Positions 62,328 to 64,000 of a stretch of DNA of 64,000 nucleotides are shown in pieces. Source of the DNA: Flavobacteriaceae bacterium PS02293 (GTDB lineage: Bacteria > Bacteroidota > Bacteroidia > Flavobacteriales > Weeksellaceae); the NCBI GenBank assembly GCA_029960045.1, contig JASCOV010000003.1, forward strand, positions 1 to 64,000. The letters are read 5' to 3'. Numbering within the stretch: position 1 is the first letter of the stretch; each line of letters starts with the position of its first letter. Under the pieces are notes generated by a model. That model searched no databases and had not been told where the DNA came from. It saw only the letters and a list, made by a program, of their open reading frames with translations. A program made the position numbers and the translations under genes.

Positions 62328-63557
62328 ATGATAAAGTACAATTTTGAATTAAGAAAGGACAAAGTAAGTCAAGACGGTTTAATGCCAATTAGGATATTAT
62401 TCAGAATTGACAGCTCTATAATAAAAAGAAATACTGGATTGAATTGTAAATTAAATGATTGGCAGAACAATCGAGTGAAAGCTAATTCAAAAAAAGATAC
62501 TTATTATGGCTATGACGAAATAAATGAAAAACTTCAACAGATAGAAACCAAAATTCAAGACATTTCGCTTTATTTCAGAGCAAATAAGCTTGAACCAACA
62601 AAGGATTTGTTTATTGAAAAGTTTGATTCAAATGAAAAAGTTGAAACATCCAGTGAATTCGACTTTTTCAAATGCTTTACACAATACATTGACAAAGGAA
62701 AATTGATAAAAACTCCGAACACCATCAAGGGTCAAACTACTGTAAAAAACTATCTGGAATTCTTTTGTAAGGAAAATGGAATTTCGCTTTCTTTTGATAA
62801 GGTTGATGAAGATTTTTTTGAATCATTAAGAGATTACTCTTACGAAATAAAAAAGATGAAGCAAAATTATTTCGCTAAAGTAATCAAGGTTTTAAAGTCA
62901 TTTTTAAACTGGGCAACAGAAAAAGGATATAATACAAACAGGGAGTTCGAGAAATTTAGAGCTGTTGAACACGACATTGACATTGTGTATTTAACATTTG
63001 AAGAGTTGATGAAACTATACGAAAAAGATTTTGACAGCGATCGACTGTCTCACGTTCGGGATTTCTATTGTATGGGATGTTTCACAGGCTTACGGTTTTC
63101 TGATCTTTCAAAACTACATTTAGCAAATATTTCTGAAGACCATATAGTTCTTTCTATTCAGAAAACTAAAACACAGAATCACGCTATTAGGCTGAACAAA
63201 TACGCAAAAGCTATTTTAGAGAAATACAAAGGAACTATCTATGAACCCCTCCCCGTTATCTCTTCTCAAAAATTCAATGAATACATCAAAGATTGTTGTG
63301 AATTAGCAGAAATCAAACAACCATTCACAACTCATTGGTTTGTGGGTAATAAGAAAAAATCACTCACACAACCCAAATGTAAATTCATAACAAGCCATAC
63401 AGCAAGAAAAACATTCATTACAAATTCTTTACTATTGGGAATGGAACCCAAAGCAATAAAGAAGATTGCCAACATTAAGAAAGATGCTGTTCTGGATAAG
63501 TATATGAAAGTAACGGAAGCATTCACAGACGAACAAATGGACAAAGCTTGGGGATAG
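62328..63557 (+). CDS. Tyrosine-type site-specific integrase
   Basis: The 409-residue recombinase is of the Bacteroidota integrative-element type. An N-terminal arm-binding region (about 1-95, 'NFELRKDKVSQDGLMPIRILFRID') precedes a SAM-like core-binding domain (about 105-210) and the catalytic domain. Catalytic residues visible are Arg in 'GCFTGLRFSDLSKL', Lys in 'IQKTKTQNHAIRLN', His-x-x-Arg in 'TSHTARKTFI' and Tyr in 'DKYMKVTEAF'. It probably serves the element that begins at about 62144. The gene looks intact. Confidence 0.92.
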   Translation: MIKYNFELRKDKVSQDGLMPIRILFRIDSSIIKRNTGLNCKLNDWQNNRVKANSKKDTYYGYDEINEKLQQIETKIQDISLYFRANKLEPTKDLFIEKFDSNEKVETSSEFDFFKCFTQYIDKGKLIKTPNTIKGQTTVKNYLEFFCKENGISLSFDKVDEDFFESLRDYSYEIKKMKQNYFAKVIKVLKSFLNWATEKGYNTNREFEKFRAVEHDIDIVYLTFEELMKLYEKDFDSDRLSHVRDFYCMGCFTGLRFSDLSKLHLANISEDHIVLSIQKTKTQNHAIRLNKYAKAILEKYKGTIYEPLPVISSQKFNEYIKDCCELAEIKQPFTTHWFVGNKKKSLTQPKCKFITSHTARKTFITNSLLLGMEPKAIKKIANIKKDAVLDKYMKVTEAFTDEQMDKAWG

Positions 63558-63854
63558 TTTGTCTTATAGCTTGATTTATTTTAAATAATATCCTATAATC
63601 TTTATTCCTGAATTAAACTAAAGAGCAGTTAAACTATATTAAAATGAGCTGTTTTTAGTTAAATTTAGTTAAAAATTTGACTTTATTCAAAAGTCTAATT
63701 TGGAATGATTTAGATTAATCTAGATTAAAAAAAATAAAATTAAGGCTAGTTTGGATTAGATTAGATTAATCCGGACGACACCTAACCATTTGATTCACAG
63801 CAGTTAAATTGATATTATTGCATTTGAATTTAAACTAATTTAAAATACAATCAA
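63558..63854. repeat. AT-rich repeat cluster beyond the integrase
   Basis: No complete gene lies here. TAGATTAATCTA at 63711-63722 is a perfect palindrome; GGATTAGATTAGATTAATCC at 63753-63772 has GGATTA/TAATCC ends and tandem GATTA. GATTA occurs repeatedly between 63707 and 63772. AGTTAAA repeats also occur (63624-63680 and 63799). These could bind the integrase, an excisionase or an element regulator. Confidence 0.5.
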
Positions 63855-64000
63855 ATGTCAATACAACTCTATTCCCATTCCAAAGGAGATTTGGAAAAAG
63901 CGGTTGAAATCATTCTTAGGAAAGCAACCGAATTCACATTACCCGCAAAAGCAGAGCAACAACCGGAAGACCTTATCCCACAGATTGAAGCTGCGAAATT
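63855..64000 (+). CDS. 5' part of an element-borne gene (runs off the window)
   Basis: An open frame begins at the ATG at 63855 and runs to the end of the window, 48 full codons. It opens 'MSIQLYSHSKGDLEKAVEII' and continues with acid/basic helix-like text. There is no signal peptide. In elements of this type the gene after the integrase is often a small helix-turn-helix or excisionase-like protein, but nothing visible here proves that. Confidence 0.5.
   Translation, partial: MSIQLYSHSKGDLEKAVEIILRKATEFTLPAKAEQQPEDLIPQIEAAK

Noticed and set aside
1..64000. CRISPR arrays, rRNA genes
   Set aside because: No regularly spaced direct repeats with unique spacers and no rRNA-like stretches were seen on either strand.

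Overview
The window is AT-rich and comes from a member of the Bacteroidota, most likely the Chryseobacterium/Epilithonimonas branch of Flavobacteriales. Supporting signs are: T9SS C-terminal sorting domains, TonB-linked barrels, DUF4252 and GIN-domain proteins, a cco gene set with fused CcoN/CcoO and a single-haem CcoP, promoters of the TTG-N(18-21)-TAnnTTTG type, and an integrase of the Bacteroidota tyrosine-recombinase type. Assignment is from gene content only.

Layout. 1-800: the end of an IS21-like element abuts a 5'-truncated YciI gene, followed by a DUF1801 gene. 800-3916 (-): ECF sigma factor, membrane partner and two DUF4252 proteins. 4113-12007 (-): serine hydrolase, hydroxyacid dehydrogenase, thioesterase, HU-like membrane protein, a small T9SS protein, a TonB receptor under a TPP riboswitch, a WG-repeat protein and a DUF2752 protein. 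12008-17700 (+): two unrelated aconitases in tandem, the first behind a structured leader. 17778-19433 (-): a lipoprotein and a second sigma factor. 19611-22353 (-): acyltransferase, SDR, adenylating ligase and acyl carrier protein. 22439-24572 (-): LytTR two-component system, divergent from two outer-membrane barrels, an AraC-TPR regulator and a repeat-bearing T9SS protein (24749-32739, +). 32841-37470: a lipoprotein, RluA, panB and a Crp/Fnr regulator.

37566-46400 (+) is a complete cbb3 oxidase locus (ccoI, ccoS, ccoNO, ccoQ, ccoP, ccoG, ccoH and a SafE-type protein). The divergent Crp/Fnr gene and the ccoS promoter share a TGAC-N4-GTCA palindrome, so this regulator probably controls the oxidase and itself.

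46397-51058 (-) is the most interesting region. Two paralogous short peptides share a leader, differ in their C-terminal part and both keep a Trp-Phe pair. They are followed by a terminator, a secreted protein, a fusion of an isoprenyl-diphosphate-synthase-like domain (FQIYDDIED) to a class II terpene-cyclase-like domain (DIDD plus three QW motifs), and a PqqD-like/M50 membrane protease. I read this as a candidate peptide (RiPP) pathway in which a Trp may be prenylated, as ComQ does for ComX, and the prenyl group possibly cyclised. The peptide-modification role is inference. A divergent XRE regulator lies beside it.

51555-58204 holds housekeeping genes (DUF6702, LOG family, nucleotidyltransferase, RapZ-C, apt, a TPR protein, ribH, zinc metallopeptidase). 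58295-61683 (-) is a pectate lyase and sugar transporter pair behind a LacI-type palindrome. From about 62144 the sequence looks like one end of an integrative element: a tRNA-3'-end-like fragment, an integrase, an AT-rich repeat cluster and the start of a further gene. Two copies of a conserved flavobacterial intergenic RNA-like element (19515-19602 and 57193-57278) were found.
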